Source: Thermoanaerobacterales bacterium
GTDB lineage: Bacteria; Bacillota; Thermosediminibacteria; Thermosediminibacterales; Tepidanaerobacteraceae
Direction of reading: 5' to 3'
Length of the DNA: 6,437 bases
NCBI GenBank assembly: GCA_012839145.1
Contig: DUNY01000378.1
Coordinates: forward strand, 1 to 6,437
The notes under the pieces were generated by a model. The model was not told the DNA's origin, did not search any database, and worked only from the letters and a program-made list of their open reading frames with translations. The stretch's first letter is position 1. Each line of letters starts with the position of its first letter. Shown piece by piece: positions 5,965 through 6,437 of the stretch. Both the position numbers and the translations under genes were made by a program.

Positions 5965-5998
5965 AAAACATGCACCTCCGGAAAAAAATTTTCTTTTT

Positions 5999-6031
5999 AT
6001 TATATTACCATACTTTACTGGATTTGTACAA
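5999..6031 (-). promoter_or_regulatory. Possible promoter of the hemerythrin-led operon
   Basis: On the minus strand TTGTAC (6026-6031) lies 18 bases from TAATAT (6002-6007), which overlaps an exact TATAAT (5999-6004). Hexamer match or spacing is imperfect in either pairing, so this is a weak call. Its position, about 35 bases before the proposed TTG start, is suitable. Confidence 0.4.
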
Positions 6032-6137
6032 CTCCTTACAGCATAAAACACATAAGTTCTTAAGTTTTAGTTCCAAACCCAACCAGTGTTTTGCTATTCA
6101 GATATATTAGAACAAGAAAAAGGCACAACAACAACAC

Positions 6138-6167
6138 TAGACAGGGATTATCAATGTTTGCTATAAT
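6138..6167 (+). promoter_or_regulatory. Extended -10 promoter of the BTAD regulator gene
   Basis: TAGACA (6138-6143) and TATAAT (6162-6167) are separated by 18 bases, with TG at 6159-6160 making an extended -10 (TGcTATAAT). The predicted start near 6174 lies downstream of an in-frame ATG at 6154, which supports translation from 6229. Confidence 0.6.
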
Positions 6168-6228
6168 AGAGATGAATATTAAATTTATTGAGAAAAATGG
6201 CAACTTTTTGATGTTAGGGGGGGAAAAT

Positions 6229-6437
6229 ATGCTTATAGAGGTTTTTACTTTTGGGGACTTTGACATAAAGATAAACAAGAAATCAGTTTTAGAGAAGAGC
6301 ATTAGGGCAAATAAAAATCTGGAGTTATTTAAATATTTTATTACATATAAGAACAAAAAATTAGCACCTGGAACAATAGTTGAGGATCTTTGGAGGGACG
6401 ATGAAGTCGTAGACCCAAAAAATGCCCTTAGAACTCA
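6229..6437 (+). CDS. N-terminus of a BTAD/SARP-like transcriptional regulator (partial, runs off window)
   Basis: Only the first 69 codons are visible. The sequence (VFTFGDFDIKIN at the start, then ANKNLELFKYFITYKNKKLAPG, then VEDLWRDDEVVDPKNALRT) follows the pattern of the OmpR-like winged-helix domain that opens BTAD proteins: a beta-strand GxFxI, a helix with LLKYLI-type spacing, then xLWpd...NALRT leading to the recognition helix. Such proteins (SARP/AfsR-like activators) normally continue with a TPR-like BTAD domain and sometimes ATPase or receiver domains; what follows here is unknown. The ATG at 6229 is preceded by GGGGGGG (6217-6223) at 5 bases. An in-frame ATG at 6154 would add 25 residues but lacks homology-like content and overlaps the promoter. 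It diverges from the hemerythrin operon, so regulation of that operon is plausible but unproven. Confidence 0.72.
   Translation, partial: MLIEVFTFGDFDIKINKKSVLEKSIRANKNLELFKYFITYKNKKLAPGTIVEDLWRDDEVVDPKNALRT

Noticed and set aside
6060..6356. Minus-strand ORF of 98 codons
   Set aside because: It is opposite the BTAD regulator start and both promoter candidates; the Phe/Leu-rich product is typical of antisense to A+T-rich coding DNA.

Overview
The window reads as low-to-mid G+C DNA of a Gram-positive anaerobe, most likely class Clostridia. The evidence is the strong AGGAGG-type ribosome binding sites, a probable TTG start, a T-box leader, a bacterial RNase P RNA gene, and the set of families: anaerobe-type bacteriohemerythrin, PLP-dependent beta-eliminating lyases and a BTAD-type regulator. 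I cannot name a genus with confidence.

Positions 1-1860 (+ strand) are housekeeping. A coiled-coil protein with a C-terminal C4 zinc ribbon (43-750) is followed by a GC-rich, multi-hairpin intergenic segment (about 756-861), an RNase HI-family gene (898-1323), and rnpB, the RNase P RNA (about 1399-1818), with its own promoter and terminator.

Positions 1987-3934 (- strand) form one transcription unit. A consensus sigma-A promoter (TTGACA, 17 bases, TATAAT) drives a T-box leader, and the leader precedes a gene for a tyrosine phenol-lyase-like beta-eliminating lyase. The specifier loop displays UAC (Tyr), and the T-box UGGU bulge fits a tRNA with discriminator A, so the leader should sense uncharged tRNA-Tyr. 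The lyase keeps the phenol-contacting residues that set TPL apart from tryptophanase, but several residues around PLP are changed. A starvation-induced switch on a nominally catabolic tyrosine enzyme is the main point of interest.

Positions 4025-5964 (- strand) are a tight cluster: bacteriohemerythrin, then a D-cysteine desulfhydrase-like enzyme, then a free methionine-R-sulfoxide reductase broken by a one-base frameshift in a G run and an in-frame TAG. The gaps are about 20-30 bases. The theme is oxygen/redox and sulfur amino-acid chemistry. Diverging from it, a BTAD/SARP-like transcriptional regulator begins at 6229 (+) and runs off the window, with an extended -10 promoter upstream.

The longest stretches without a protein gene are rnpB with its flanks (1324-2036), the T-box leader and its downstream spacer (3486-3905), and the divergent intergenic region (5965-6228). 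All are described below.
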